Below the pieces are notes generated by a model. The model was not told the origin of the DNA. It was given only the letters and a program-made list of their open reading frames with translations, and searched no databases. Source: Acidilobaceae archaeon (lineage in GTDB: Archaea > Thermoproteota > Thermoprotei_A > Sulfolobales > Acidilobaceae). From it: a stretch of 64,000 nucleotides of DNA. The DNA lies in assembly GCA_027037535.1 (NCBI GenBank), contig JALVZQ010000005.1, positions 306,686 through 370,685 on the forward strand. The letters are read 5' to 3'. Made by a program: the position numbers and the translations under genes. Of this stretch, positions 9,688-19,462 are shown one piece after another. How positions within the stretch are numbered: position 1 is the first letter of the stretch; each line of letters opens with the position of its first letter.

Positions 9688-10735
9688 TGCTGTACCGTAG
9701 CTTGGCGATAGCCCCGCCCATTAATAATAATCGCTCGCCTATAGGCGAGTCTCGTGGGACAAGAAATATTGTTGCTCTATAACGCTCGGCGTTTTCGAGG
9801 ATCTCGCCTGCTTTTCGAGAAATCTCTTCATCAAGGCTGTAGAGTAGTGTATCAACTATTATGAGTTTCTCGACAGCGCCCAGTGATGATGCTTCATGGA
9901 TCTCATCTAGGCCGAAAACTACTAGTCCTGGTTCTTTTGCCGCTATCCGCATTATTTCTTCAAATTCTTGTTCTGCTCTTGTAATAGCGAAGTCTTTTAG
10001 TGCTTGTGATATGGTTTGTCGTCTTAATGCTTCCTCGATTCCGTGTTTTCCTCCCATCGACACATTATCTATTATTATTCTAATATTTGGCATTAATTGT
10101 TTGATTTTTTCTGATACTATGTTTTTTAACGTCCCAGGACCTGCGACTACTAGTATGTCTGCATTGTATCTTTTTGTTATTTCTACTACTTGTTTAGCGA
10201 TAGAATCTATTATTCTAGACAATATAGTCTCTCGGGAAGGATCATCTTTCCCCGGGAGTTTAATGTCTTCATCGATAACTATCTTGTATCCATGCATTGA
10301 AAGAACAGCTATAGCGTATTCGTCGTAGTCTACAGCAACAATAACGGCTCTTCCTTTTGGACCCGATGATTTCAGTTTTTCTATTATCTTCTTGTCCCAG
10401 CCTTTGGGGCGCTCGATTTCAATGCTTTTACCCGGTGTAACTATAATTGATTGATGCTTGCCTGTCACACCATATTCTTCGGGGCCTTCGACAATGACTC
10501 CGAAGAGTCGTAGCTTTCCTGTGAATGCTTGAAAGTCTACTTCCTTTATCTTTATTTTTACAATAATAGGCCTTCTCTCTTTTTCTCCTCGACCTTTAAA
10601 CGCGACTTCTCTAACAGTCTTAGCCTTTACTAGGTCTCCGGGCCTGAGCACTGTTTTTAGTACCCAGAGATCTTCCTCCGATTCTGGCTGTACCCGTAGT
10701 CTTGTTGCTCTCCTATCTAAGACTTCAACTTTCAC
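9671..10735 (-). CDS. pelA: mRNA surveillance protein pelota
   Basis: Pelota/Dom34, which rescues stalled ribosomes with aEF1A and ABCE1. The 354-aa protein has the N-terminal Sm-like domain (DLWVLKTVLRPGDLV), the central domain (AVIVAVDYDEYAIAVL) and the C-terminal eL30-like domain (ATIFLVPRDSPIGERL). It lacks the GGQ motif of aRF1, as expected. I placed the start at GTG 10735, with GAGGTG 10 nt upstream and the family's usual N-terminus. An in-frame ATG at 10795 overlaps the valS stop (ATGA) and would add 20 unrelated residues. Confidence 0.95.
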   Translation of the reverse strand: MKVEVLDRRATRLRVQPESEEDLWVLKTVLRPGDLVKAKTVREVAFKGRGEKERRPIIVKIKIKEVDFQAFTGKLRLFGVIVEGPEEYGVTGKHQSIIVTPGKSIEIERPKGWDKKIIEKLKSSGPKGRAVIVAVDYDEYAIAVLSMHGYKIVIDEDIKLPGKDDPSRETILSRIIDSIAKQVVEITKRYNADILVVAGPGTLKNIVSEKIKQLMPNIRIIIDNVSMGGKHGIEEALRRQTISQALKDFAITRAEQEFEEIMRIAAKEPGLVVFGLDEIHEASSLGAVEKLIIVDTLLYSLDEEISRKAGEILENAERYRATIFLVPRDSPIGERLLLMGGAIAKLRYSIGPAQ

Positions 10736-10791
10736 TTTGAAAAAACACCTCGCTAGGTAAGTAAATTTAGAAGAGGACGATAAGGCCCTAT

Positions 10792-13236
10792 TCATAAAAT
10801 AAATATATCTTCCTCGATTCTTTCCGCGTTTTCTGGTGGATTCTCTACTATTCTTATAGTCGTCTTATGCATTTTCTCGAGATCCTTGACTACATCTTTA
10901 ATCTTCGGTATCACTATTACTACTTGCTTGTCTAGTGGTTGCGACAACTTGATTCCTTTTAATTTCTTAGCAGACCATATTGCTTTGTTTATTCTAATTA
11001 TGTTACGTGCTATTTCTGCTAGCGCTTTTCTTTCTTCTATGTCTGTTATAAAAGGTGAAGGATAGAGCTCCTTGTGAACCGTTCCTCCATATAGTTTACG
11101 GAAGATATAGTCTGTTACGAAAGGCATGATAGGTGATAGTGCGATTAGTATTCTTCGTAGGATCACGTGTATAGCCTTCCATGCGGCCTTCTGCTCGTCT
11201 TCTGTAAACGAGCCGTCTCTATTGTATGCTCTGTGCTTGACGAGTTCTATATAATGGCTAGCATAGATGTCCCAGGCATACTCGTATATAAGAGTGGCTG
11301 GATCATATACATCGAGCTCCATATAGGCTTTATCGATCTTTTCAAGGTATTCGTCCAATAGAGCTAAGAATGCCTTGTCCAGGATGGTTAGCTCCACGTT
11401 CTCTGGTTCTGGAAACGCTGAGGCTAGTCTTGCTAGATTCCAGAGCTTGGTCGCAAAGTTACGTCCTGTCTTAACTTTCTTTAGATCAAACTTGTAGTCA
11501 TAGCCGAGTCTTGAAGCTATCGCGGCCCAGAACCTGAACGCGTCGGCGCCATACTCTTCAAATATAGGTTCAGGATCAATGACGTTGCCCAATGATTTAT
11601 GCATTGGTCTCCCGCGAGGATCGAGACCCATACCCGTGATTCTAACCCATCTGAAAGCTGGTTTTCCTGTAATCTGGTATACTCTGAGCAACGTATAGTA
11701 TAGCCATGTACGTATGATGTCCTGTCCCTGGGGCCTCAATGTATTTTTGAAAGCCTTCTGGAAGAATTTTTCGTTCCTCATCCAGTGTGTTACATAGAGT
11801 ACGCTTATGCTTGAGTCGAACCATGTGTCGAAAACCTTGGTTTCGCCACGGAGATGTTCCTTGCCGGCGCCACATACCGGGCACTTCTCCCATGGAGGAT
11901 CGTCTCTCCACGGACGATAATACTTGCCTGGCTCAGGCAGTAATGCTGATCCACACTTCTCACAGTACCATATCGGGATTTCTGTCGCATAATATCGATC
12001 CCTTGATATTGGCCAGTCCATTGTAATGCTCTCTATCCAGTCGAACAGTTTTCTCCTATGCATCTCTGGCTTGAAGTCTATCGTCGACGCTATCTCCTTT
12101 ATCTTTTCTTTGAATTCGAGCTGTTTCAAGAAGTACTCTTTCCTATAGATTATCTGGAGCTGTGTTTTACAACGCCAACATACTGGAACATTATGCTTTA
12201 TTTTCTCCTTTTTAACTAGTAGTCCTTCTTTTTCTAGCATCTCGGCGATTTTCTCCCTGGCTTCTTCGACCTTTAATCCAGCGATTGGACCTGCTTCTTC
12301 TCGCATCGTCCCGTCTGGATTAATCAGCCACTTCGGCTTCAAACCTAATTCAAAGAATAGACGTACATCGTTTTCATCTCCAAAACTACATACCATCATT
12401 AGACCCGTGCCGAAGCTTGGATCTACGCTGGGGTGCTCGATTATCTTAACCTCATGCCTATATATTGGCGCGATCGCGGTTTTTCCACGGTATTTCTTGT
12501 ATCTCTCATCGTCTGGATGATATGCGAGTACCGCGCATCCAGCTAGTAGTTCTGGCCTCGTGGTAGCTACTACTAGGTCTTCTCCTGTCTCCTTAACCTT
12601 ATAGACTACATAGTATACATAGCTTTCTTTCTCCTGGTATTCTATTTCTGCTTCTGCAAGAGTTGTGCGGCATCTTGGACACCATCGTACGGGTCGGGAG
12701 TCCTGGTAGATTAGGCCTCGTCTATAAAGGTCGATGAATGTGGCTTGTGTTAGTGTACGGTATACTGGGCTATCTGTTCCATTCTTCCAATAGTCGAAGG
12801 AGCAGCCCATCCGTCTCCATACCTTCACTATTTCTGATTCTGCCTCGTCTAAGAACTCTTTACATAGTTCTAAGAATTTCTCTCTTCCTTCGGGGGTTTT
12901 CGCCATTTCATGCGCGTATACTCCTTTCTTTTTCTCTACTTGTACTTCTACGGGAAGCCCATTTCTATCAGCGTAGAACGGTACGAGGACATTGTATCCT
13001 TTAAGCCTAAAGTATCTGGCGATCATGTCTATTTGGGCATAATGAGCTGCTCCCGCTACATGCCATTTACCACTAGCATAAGGAGGAGGCGTGTCGATAG
13101 TGATTACTTCTCTAGGATCTTCTGGATCAATAGTAGGCTTATAGTAGAGTTCTTCACGTTCCCACGTCTCTAACAGTTCTTTCTCGTATTTTGGATTCCA
13201 GCGTTTTTCTTTAAGCGAAGGTTTTAATTCTACCAT
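10792..13236 (-). CDS. valS: Valyl-tRNA synthetase
   Basis: Class I synthetase charging tRNA-Val; 814 aa, a usual length for archaeal ValRS. Motifs are the HIGH-type HVAG (59-62) after TPPPYASGKW, the zinc knuckles RWCPRCRTTLAE and CPVCGAG, the editing motif VVATTRPELLAGC, DTWFDSSISVLY, RPQGQDIIRTW and the KMSKS-type MHKSLGN (about 545). DTWFDSS and RPQGQDIIRTW separate it from LeuRS and IleRS. It lies just upstream of pelA in the same direction. Confidence 0.95.
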   Translation of the reverse strand: MVELKPSLKEKRWNPKYEKELLETWEREELYYKPTIDPEDPREVITIDTPPPYASGKWHVAGAAHYAQIDMIARYFRLKGYNVLVPFYADRNGLPVEVQVEKKKGVYAHEMAKTPEGREKFLELCKEFLDEAESEIVKVWRRMGCSFDYWKNGTDSPVYRTLTQATFIDLYRRGLIYQDSRPVRWCPRCRTTLAEAEIEYQEKESYVYYVVYKVKETGEDLVVATTRPELLAGCAVLAYHPDDERYKKYRGKTAIAPIYRHEVKIIEHPSVDPSFGTGLMMVCSFGDENDVRLFFELGLKPKWLINPDGTMREEAGPIAGLKVEEAREKIAEMLEKEGLLVKKEKIKHNVPVCWRCKTQLQIIYRKEYFLKQLEFKEKIKEIASTIDFKPEMHRRKLFDWIESITMDWPISRDRYYATEIPIWYCEKCGSALLPEPGKYYRPWRDDPPWEKCPVCGAGKEHLRGETKVFDTWFDSSISVLYVTHWMRNEKFFQKAFKNTLRPQGQDIIRTWLYYTLLRVYQITGKPAFRWVRITGMGLDPRGRPMHKSLGNVIDPEPIFEEYGADAFRFWAAIASRLGYDYKFDLKKVKTGRNFATKLWNLARLASAFPEPENVELTILDKAFLALLDEYLEKIDKAYMELDVYDPATLIYEYAWDIYASHYIELVKHRAYNRDGSFTEDEQKAAWKAIHVILRRILIALSPIMPFVTDYIFRKLYGGTVHKELYPSPFITDIEERKALAEIARNIIRINKAIWSAKKLKGIKLSQPLDKQVVIVIPKIKDVVKDLEKMHKTTIRIVENPPENAERIEEDIFIL

Positions 13237-13358
13237 CCTTTACCACCGACCCATTAATGGCATTGTAAACATCTAGGTAAAAATAATAGTCTAACACCAG
13301 CCAATAACCCCACGGATCATATGTATATGAACATACGCCTACACTAGGATGATGCGAA

Positions 13359-13811
13359 TTGAGCCAGAATAACTATGTGGTCGAAGACTCCGACAATGTA
13401 GAAGAATACGATGGGGAAAAGATACTTGAATATATAGCTTTCTTCTTTATAGGCCTAGTATTCTTTACGTTAGGAATCTCAGGGAAACCCGCCGTCTCCA
13501 GCATAACAATCAGTCTCCTTATAATTGTTTACGCGATAACAATATCGTTATCAGAATCATACATAAAATACGTGCTCGTAGCACTCGTATCCACGCACAT
13601 AGGCTCCATCATATCGTATTATTCGAGCCCCCTTATACTTCCATTCGTAATTATAGAAAGAAGCGCTAATTACTCATCGATAAACATAGACTTCGTCCAG
13701 ATAATACTAGCTTATGAAATTATCAGGGCGAAGCCTTGGAAACGGGAAAATTCAAAAACCCCTAATAAGATAGGAAATGATGGGAATGCCGGGGAAGCCG
13801 CGGTAGTATAG
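13359..13811 (+). CDS. Small multi-pass membrane protein of unknown function
   Basis: A 150-aa protein with an acidic N-terminus (EDSDNVEEYDGEK) followed by about four hydrophobic segments (for example AFFFIGLVFFTLGI, SLLIIVYAITISL, VLVALVSTHIGSII). I do not recognise the family. The start is TTG. The reading frame runs into the tRNA-Glu gene: its last codons and TAG stop (13809-13811) lie inside the tRNA, so the C-terminus may not be conserved. The gene may be cotranscribed with the tRNA. Confidence 0.5.
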   Translation: MSQNNYVVEDSDNVEEYDGEKILEYIAFFFIGLVFFTLGISGKPAVSSITISLLIIVYAITISLSESYIKYVLVALVSTHIGSIISYYSSPLILPFVIIERSANYSSINIDFVQIILAYEIIRAKPWKRENSKTPNKIGNDGNAGEAAVV

Positions 13812-13874
13812 CCCGGCCCAGTATGCGGGCCTCTCGAGCCCGTGACCCGGGTTCAAATCCCGGCCGCGGCACCA
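13797..13874 (+). tRNA. tRNA-Glu (CTC anticodon)
   Basis: Cloverleaf by eye: acceptor GCCGCGG (13797-13803) pairs with CCGCGGC (13864-13870); the anticodon stem CGGGC/GCCCG closes the loop CTCTCGA, giving anticodon CTC; the T arm contains GGTTCAAATCC. The discriminator A is followed by an encoded CCA. There is no intron. It is intact and immediately follows, partly overlapping, the small membrane-protein frame. Confidence 0.95.
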
Positions 13875-13897
13875 GATGCGCGGGATCCCTAAACACC

Positions 13898-15004
13898 CTA
13901 TTCTTCTATATTCCTCTTCCAGCGTTCCTTTGCAGCCTCAAATGATGCTTTTCTCAGGCTCTTTTCTAGCATAGAGACTGTTACTTCGTCTTTAACCTTT
14001 GCAACTGCTATGTTTCTGTGCCCGCCTTTATCTTCTACGATACCCATATCATAGAGTTTTGACAGTATACTTTCAGCCTCGCCTTTTCCTGACCTGATTA
14101 TTAGTAGGCGTGATCCTTCTTCTTTCTCGACGAGAACCGCTACAGGAAAGTTTATTATCTTGTATATGGCTGACGCGAGCGCACTGGTTCCCCTCTTACT
14201 CCATGCCCCTCTAGCATCGACAAACTTGACATAACCGAGATTCTTTGCCGACATCGCCAGGTCCATTGCGACTTTTCTGATTTCTTTATCGCTGGACTTG
14301 GATATCTCCATTCCTAGCTTAACGAGGTTCTCTTTCTCTTCTACTCGCTTAGGTTCACCGCTGCCGGCCCTGGGGATTATTTTGTCTATCTTTATCTTTA
14401 CTTCTTCAAAAGGAATAGGATTAGATATCCATCTGACATACTTTGACCAGGCCTCCCTGCTCCTTGTCTGGTTTAACGCTTTCGAGATTGATGCTGCAAG
14501 CGTTATGATGCCCTCCGAGGCCTCTATTTGTTTCTTAATATGTTTACCTCCCTCGAGTACTGCTACCGCCTTTACGAATTCTCTTAATCTAGGCGTTATC
14601 TTTACATTTAATCCCTCAAGGAATCTCTGGAGCAATATAGATGTCGGGGATTTCCCAACTACCACGAATACCTGGTATTTTTCTTCAAGATCGTGAATAG
14701 CATTTATGGTCGAGCTATGATGGTCAAAGTAGAAGATCTTACTGTTACAGTTTTCTCTCATCCACTTAATTGTTTCCTCGACTTCCTGGGTAAAAGGAAT
14801 ATCGAGGAGCACGACTGTTCTCCAACATTTGCCTGCTTCCCGTATCTTAGAAATGCTCCGTGGACCGGACGGTATGAGGCATACTTTCTGTCTTCCTTTC
14901 TCTGGGAAGACTCCTTTTACTTCTTGGACATATACTAGTAGTGCAGCTGCAACGACTCCGTCTGCGTCCCAATCGGCTATTACTGCTACATTACACTCCT
15001 CCAT
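13898..15004 (-). CDS. DHH-family phosphoesterase (RecJ-like)
   Basis: A 368-aa DHH/DHHA1 phosphoesterase. Metal-binding motifs are DWDADG (11-16), LLDIPF (Asp68) and FDHHSST (94-96 DHH), and the C-terminal DHHA1 signature is KGGHRNIAVAK. Archaeal members act as single-strand exonucleases (RecJ/GAN-like) or on oligonucleotides; the exact substrate cannot be read from sequence. ATG 15004 is preferred over TTG 15013. It lies downstream of, and in the same direction as, the Lhr-type helicase, a setting consistent with repair. Confidence 0.85.
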   Translation of the reverse strand: MEECNVAVIADWDADGVVAAALLVYVQEVKGVFPEKGRQKVCLIPSGPRSISKIREAGKCWRTVVLLDIPFTQEVEETIKWMRENCNSKIFYFDHHSSTINAIHDLEEKYQVFVVVGKSPTSILLQRFLEGLNVKITPRLREFVKAVAVLEGGKHIKKQIEASEGIITLAASISKALNQTRSREAWSKYVRWISNPIPFEEVKIKIDKIIPRAGSGEPKRVEEKENLVKLGMEISKSSDKEIRKVAMDLAMSAKNLGYVKFVDARGAWSKRGTSALASAIYKIINFPVAVLVEKEEGSRLLIIRSGKGEAESILSKLYDMGIVEDKGGHRNIAVAKVKDEVTVSMLEKSLRKASFEAAKERWKRNIEE

Positions 15005-15099
15005 CGTAGTCAACCCAATGATTTGCTGGATACCCCAACTCAGCGTCTACCGTAAGGATTTCTATCTAGAATAACATTTAAAATCCTAGCTACCTGGAT

Positions 15100-17961
15100 T
15101 CATCTCTTCTTTTTAGAAGACCAGTATTTCTTGTTCATCGAGTACTCCTCGATTGCCTTAAATAGTTCTCGATAGAACCCTCTTTCGCCGTGAGATAATA
15201 ATGCATTCATTACCCTACGAGCCCTGCTAGGACCTACCCCTGGGGCCATCAATGCCTCGATAACATATCTAGACAATCCTTCCCTATAGTATTCGATAAA
15301 GAGCTGCGCTCTATCATAGACCTCGTTAATTCTCTTATTAGCATCCCCTCTCGGTCTTCTTCTTGTATCAAGATACTTCTTAAAGACCCTGGATGTCTCA
15401 TGGCCCCACTCGGTATCCGGTAGAGGCGCGATAAATCTAGCTTTACAACGCGGGCAATAGATATCGTCGTTATCGAGTAGTTCTACTGTTCTACTCCACG
15501 AGTATCCACAGCTCGCGCACTGAAGCAGAACTCTTCTCCTCTTTATTCTTCGCTTGTAGCTCTCTATTAGGGTAGTTATAGCTACCGTTCTAAGGTCAAC
15601 TGCTTTGTCCTTTCTAAGGTATGGATTGGAAAATACTTCTTTTAGCAAGCATGATTCTGACCCCATAGGAGTGATCCCGATATCGTTTAGTCTCTCTAAG
15701 AATTCGTCTACAGCGTTAAAATCTAGTTTATCATAGGTTATCTCTCTTAGAGCCTCGATCTCGACAAGGGTGCCCTCATAGCTCCTCGCTATCCTCTTCA
15801 TTAACTCCCTTGAGATACTTGAGTCTGGGTCGATTACACCCATTCTTTTAGCTACCTGAGAGAAACGTATCTGGTATGCTATGCTGGATTTGACAGCGTC
15901 TTGTACTAGGATCCTTCTCTCTACTGGATCCATCTTTTTTGCTTCAAACAAGGCGTTCTTGAGATCTCTTGGCGACATTCTTAACGGGGCATTAAAAACT
16001 ATCGCGTAAGGAATATAGTCGAAGACCACTCTATGGCCGTGTCGTTCCAGTAGCTTAGAAAGAAGAAGGGCCAGTGCAAAGTTTCCCTTGCTCCCCAAGC
16101 ACGTATATAGGACAATATAATCCTTAAAGGATTCTATAACGGGCTCCGAGAAGCCGAGGATTATCCCGTTCCACTGGGCTCTAGTCGAACGAGCAGTTTC
16201 TATTATCTTTGCAACATGGTCGTCTCTCATACCTCGTTCTTTTAACAGTTTCAAACAGGCTTTCTCATCTACCATGCAAAGAGAAAATATGCTACAGGCT
16301 TCTCTAGCAACCTTATAGTCTACGGGAATAAGCTCGCCTTCCCAGGAAGGAACTAATCCCTCGGCCTCAGCAATGAGCCTAGCGTATATTTTGTTGTTTT
16401 CGTAATCGATGTCTAGAGCTTCCCAGATTCTTCCCGCTAGTACAAATCTAAACTGCTCAGTCTCGCTCTTAGCAAGTTTTGCTTCTATAAACCTCTCACT
16501 GAGCTCTCCTATTTTATCACCTGTTATAACATCATATACAGTGTAGTTTCTTTCATCGGGGATCATCGACACTTTATAGAAATAAGAGATGGTCCTTCTC
16601 CCCATTTTGAGCCTTGAACCATCTACTATTCTAACTATACCTAGCTTATCCATGAACTCAGCCACTTCTAAAAACTCATCGTATCCAAGTCTCCTAAACG
16701 GTCCGGATCTCGAAACAATATCGTAAACCGTGCTCATCTCGATTAATCTATCCTCAAGAACCATCGCGGCTATCTGATGCATAAGTGCGTCTAAAGGGTT
16801 AACATGTATTTTTAGATCCTCTAGATTCCCCTTCATAGCTCTAAAAGCAATAACATTGGACTCCAACAACTCGAACAAATTATTAGAAGTAACTATGTAC
16901 GCCCTACTCGTTTCGCCGAATCTATGGCCGGCTCGACCTGCTCGTTGCGTCATCGAAATCACGCTTCTGGGAGACAGAAACTGGATTACTAGCTCGATAT
17001 CTCCAATATCTATCCCAAGCTCCATGCTTGAAGTCGCTACGAGAACCTTGGCACGACCCGTCTTAAACTCCTTTTCAGCGTCTTCCCTTACAGACCTCGA
17101 TAAACTACCGTGATGTACAAGAACTAGGTTCTCTCCTAGAATCCTAGATAAAGCAGAGCCAAGTTTCTCTGCTGTTCCACGAGTATTAACAAAGACTAGA
17201 ACTCTCCCATCTACATTTTTCACTAGTTCTGCTATTTTTGACGCTGCATTTTTCCAAAACCCGTCGTCGTCAACAGAATGAACCTCGATCTCATAGAGCT
17301 TGGGTGAAGGATCGATAACCACCTCCACTCGTCTACCAGATGCTAAGAGATTAACGGCTTCTCTAATCGACCTCTTTGATAAAGTTGCACTTAGACCTAT
17401 CCTCTGTATCCTATGATTTGATAGTCTTTGCAGTCTTTCAAGCAGGACGGAAAGCTCGCTTCCTCTTTCACTATCAATTAGTTCATGTACCTCATCCACA
17501 ATTACCCATCGTGTCTCTGCAAATAATTTCATCGCATTCTTCACTGTTAACAACATATTCAGGGATTCCGGCGTTGTAACCATTATGTCTGGAGGATCTT
17601 TTAGAAATCTTTTCCTCGTACTTGTCGTCGAATCACCATGTCTTAGCATAAGACTAAAGCCTGCTTGGTACACGATTCTCTCTATTCTATAGACTATATC
17701 TCTGTTGAGAGCCCTTAGTGGCGTTATATAGATTAGTTTGACTCCTTTAACGGCCTTAAGCTCCTGTTTCCTTAGCATGAGGGAAAGCACGGGGAATAAC
17801 GCCGCTTCAGTCTTTCCACTTCCTGTAGGGGCAACGATTAGCGTGTTATGCCCTCTGAGTATTGTCGGGATACTTTTTTCTTGGACTGGTAGAAGCCTTG
17901 TGTATCCTAGTTCATTCATGACACGTAGCATTTCCGTGTGCAGGCCGCTGGCAACATTCAT
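15100..17961 (-). CDS. Lhr-family superfamily 2 helicase with zinc ribbon and HhH motif
   Basis: A 953-aa SF2 helicase. RecA1 carries APTGSGKT (44-51), TPLRALNRD, DEVH (156-159) and LSATL; RecA2 carries ATSSMELGIDIG and QRAGRAGHR. The Lhr-type winged-helix and core domains follow. Near the C-terminus are two CxxC pairs (CASCGYSW, CPRCKARF) forming a zinc ribbon and a helix-hairpin-helix (PGVGPSRARRVM). Lhr proteins unwind DNA or DNA:RNA hybrids in repair. The added C-terminal modules differ from bacterial Lhr. No ribosome binding site is evident at the ATG. Confidence 0.9.
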   Translation of the reverse strand: MNVASGLHTEMLRVMNELGYTRLLPVQEKSIPTILRGHNTLIVAPTGSGKTEAALFPVLSLMLRKQELKAVKGVKLIYITPLRALNRDIVYRIERIVYQAGFSLMLRHGDSTTSTRKRFLKDPPDIMVTTPESLNMLLTVKNAMKLFAETRWVIVDEVHELIDSERGSELSVLLERLQRLSNHRIQRIGLSATLSKRSIREAVNLLASGRRVEVVIDPSPKLYEIEVHSVDDDGFWKNAASKIAELVKNVDGRVLVFVNTRGTAEKLGSALSRILGENLVLVHHGSLSRSVREDAEKEFKTGRAKVLVATSSMELGIDIGDIELVIQFLSPRSVISMTQRAGRAGHRFGETSRAYIVTSNNLFELLESNVIAFRAMKGNLEDLKIHVNPLDALMHQIAAMVLEDRLIEMSTVYDIVSRSGPFRRLGYDEFLEVAEFMDKLGIVRIVDGSRLKMGRRTISYFYKVSMIPDERNYTVYDVITGDKIGELSERFIEAKLAKSETEQFRFVLAGRIWEALDIDYENNKIYARLIAEAEGLVPSWEGELIPVDYKVAREACSIFSLCMVDEKACLKLLKERGMRDDHVAKIIETARSTRAQWNGIILGFSEPVIESFKDYIVLYTCLGSKGNFALALLLSKLLERHGHRVVFDYIPYAIVFNAPLRMSPRDLKNALFEAKKMDPVERRILVQDAVKSSIAYQIRFSQVAKRMGVIDPDSSISRELMKRIARSYEGTLVEIEALREITYDKLDFNAVDEFLERLNDIGITPMGSESCLLKEVFSNPYLRKDKAVDLRTVAITTLIESYKRRIKRRRVLLQCASCGYSWSRTVELLDNDDIYCPRCKARFIAPLPDTEWGHETSRVFKKYLDTRRRPRGDANKRINEVYDRAQLFIEYYREGLSRYVIEALMAPGVGPSRARRVMNALLSHGERGFYRELFKAIEEYSMNKKYWSSKKKR

Positions 17962-18046
17962 TATTCTAGTGCACCTTTCATGCCCTTCCTATCTCCTAGT
18001 CTTATTATTTTCCTCTAGGGCTTATTACCAGATCTTGGAATAGGCC

Positions 18047-19396
18047 TTGAGAGCTGAGACACATCCTTGTAGTGTTAGAGGCGTATTATATGGGGCAATA
18101 CTGGTTCTAGCTCACATTATCGTTATCGGATTCTTCTCTGAGTATGTTGGGAGGATCGTTATAGGAGATCTACTTGTATCAATGGGAAGAATACTTGTGG
18201 GTATTATAGGGATCGTATCGATATCGATCATTGTTTATGTCATTGCCCGTGGCTTCATCGAAGTAATAGTCTATGGAATAATACTTGCCTCTGCCATGTC
18301 TTTTACGGGGCTAGAATGGGTTGCTCCTGTAACCCTCTATTTCTTGCTCATGGGCATCCTATATGTTATAGGACTCTTCGGACGTAAAAATCACGAACCA
18401 CTATCCGATTTCATTAGATTTAGACAAAGAAAGTTCTATGTGTCCCCTATAATGGTTGCCCTAACAATGGCTCTTGTAATATACGAGTATCAAGGACCAG
18501 GCTCGGTTAGCCTTATATTATTATCTTCGATTCTAAGCGCTATTTTAGTCTCTCCATTCGCTTACGATGCGAAGAGAGCCCTAGTTTACGGAGTTATTGC
18601 TTCGAACCCTTTTACAGCCCCCTTCTCAATAGCCCTTGTAAGTCATTTTCCTATTAAGATGGCATCATGTAATGGTATTAGACTGGGGCGGATCATTGGA
18701 GTCTTTGACCCGTTTAACTGTAATGCTGTTAGAAAAGTTCGCCACGATCTCTGTTTTATATGCTCAGAGGGACCTGCCGTGCTTTCTATCAATAATAGGG
18801 ATCGATATAGAGTAATCATAGTAGACCGAGGACACGAATTCCTAAGCTTGATCTCCAACGTATTAGTGGGAGAAGAACGTGCTATTTTCGTCAGTATCGG
18901 GCCCAAAGGTGACATCAAGACAATTGACGATCTTTACAAGAGAATGGAGCTCTTTGAAAACAATAAGCTCGGCAAGCTCCGACTCAATATTGATTCTAGT
19001 ATTGATGATACATTATTTCATACTTTAATGAGCGTTATACTGGATACTGCCATAGAGAACAACATAGTATTAGTGATCGATGATGGAGAGGGTGTGTTTA
19101 TTAGTACTATTATATATGAATATAGTATGCTACGCTTGTTCAGCAAACACAAGAAACTCATATTAAAAACGTCGAAAATCGATGAGCCACGTGTTCTAAG
19201 AGCTCTATTAGATACAGGATCTGGAATAATCATGGGTACAAGTATAAGCATTGTGTCGTTGCAAGCCTTCTTCCACAGTCTCGGGATAACTGATATTAGC
19301 TATGACTTCTGGAGACTACACGAGTTTATGCTTGCGAATAAATTATTCATAATATATCCGTACTGTAATAACAATATCGTCCTTGCATCAAACTAG
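18047..19396 (+). CDS. Membrane protein with a C-terminal soluble domain, unknown function
   Basis: Not recognised. The first 200 residues hold about seven hydrophobic helices (such as GAILVLAHIIVIGFF, ILVGIIGIVSISIIVYVIA). The remaining 240 or so residues look soluble and alpha/beta (VRKVRHDLCFICSEGP, VIIVDRGHEFLSLIS, NNIVLVIDDGEGVFIS). VIIVD and VLVIDDGEG resemble the strand-end acidic motifs of a P-loop or related fold, but I see no Walker A. The TTG start has only a weak ribosome binding site. It is followed at 66 nt by the Rpo13-like gene. Confidence 0.6.
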   Translation: MRAETHPCSVRGVLYGAILVLAHIIVIGFFSEYVGRIVIGDLLVSMGRILVGIIGIVSISIIVYVIARGFIEVIVYGIILASAMSFTGLEWVAPVTLYFLLMGILYVIGLFGRKNHEPLSDFIRFRQRKFYVSPIMVALTMALVIYEYQGPGSVSLILLSSILSAILVSPFAYDAKRALVYGVIASNPFTAPFSIALVSHFPIKMASCNGIRLGRIIGVFDPFNCNAVRKVRHDLCFICSEGPAVLSINNRDRYRVIIVDRGHEFLSLISNVLVGEERAIFVSIGPKGDIKTIDDLYKRMELFENNKLGKLRLNIDSSIDDTLFHTLMSVILDTAIENNIVLVIDDGEGVFISTIIYEYSMLRLFSKHKKLILKTSKIDEPRVLRALLDTGSGIIMGTSISIVSLQAFFHSLGITDISYDFWRLHEFMLANKLFIIYPYCNNNIVLASN

Positions 19397-19462
19397 GTCT
19401 TAGTTAAACCTAGTCATCTTATAATATTCCTATATACACAATTTGATCGAGGTGTGAATAAA

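Noticed and set aside
10792-13236. Leucyl-tRNA synthetase
   Set aside because: Motifs HVAG, DTWFDSS, RPQGQDIIRTW and the 814-residue length fit ValRS; LeuRS is longer with a different editing insertion.
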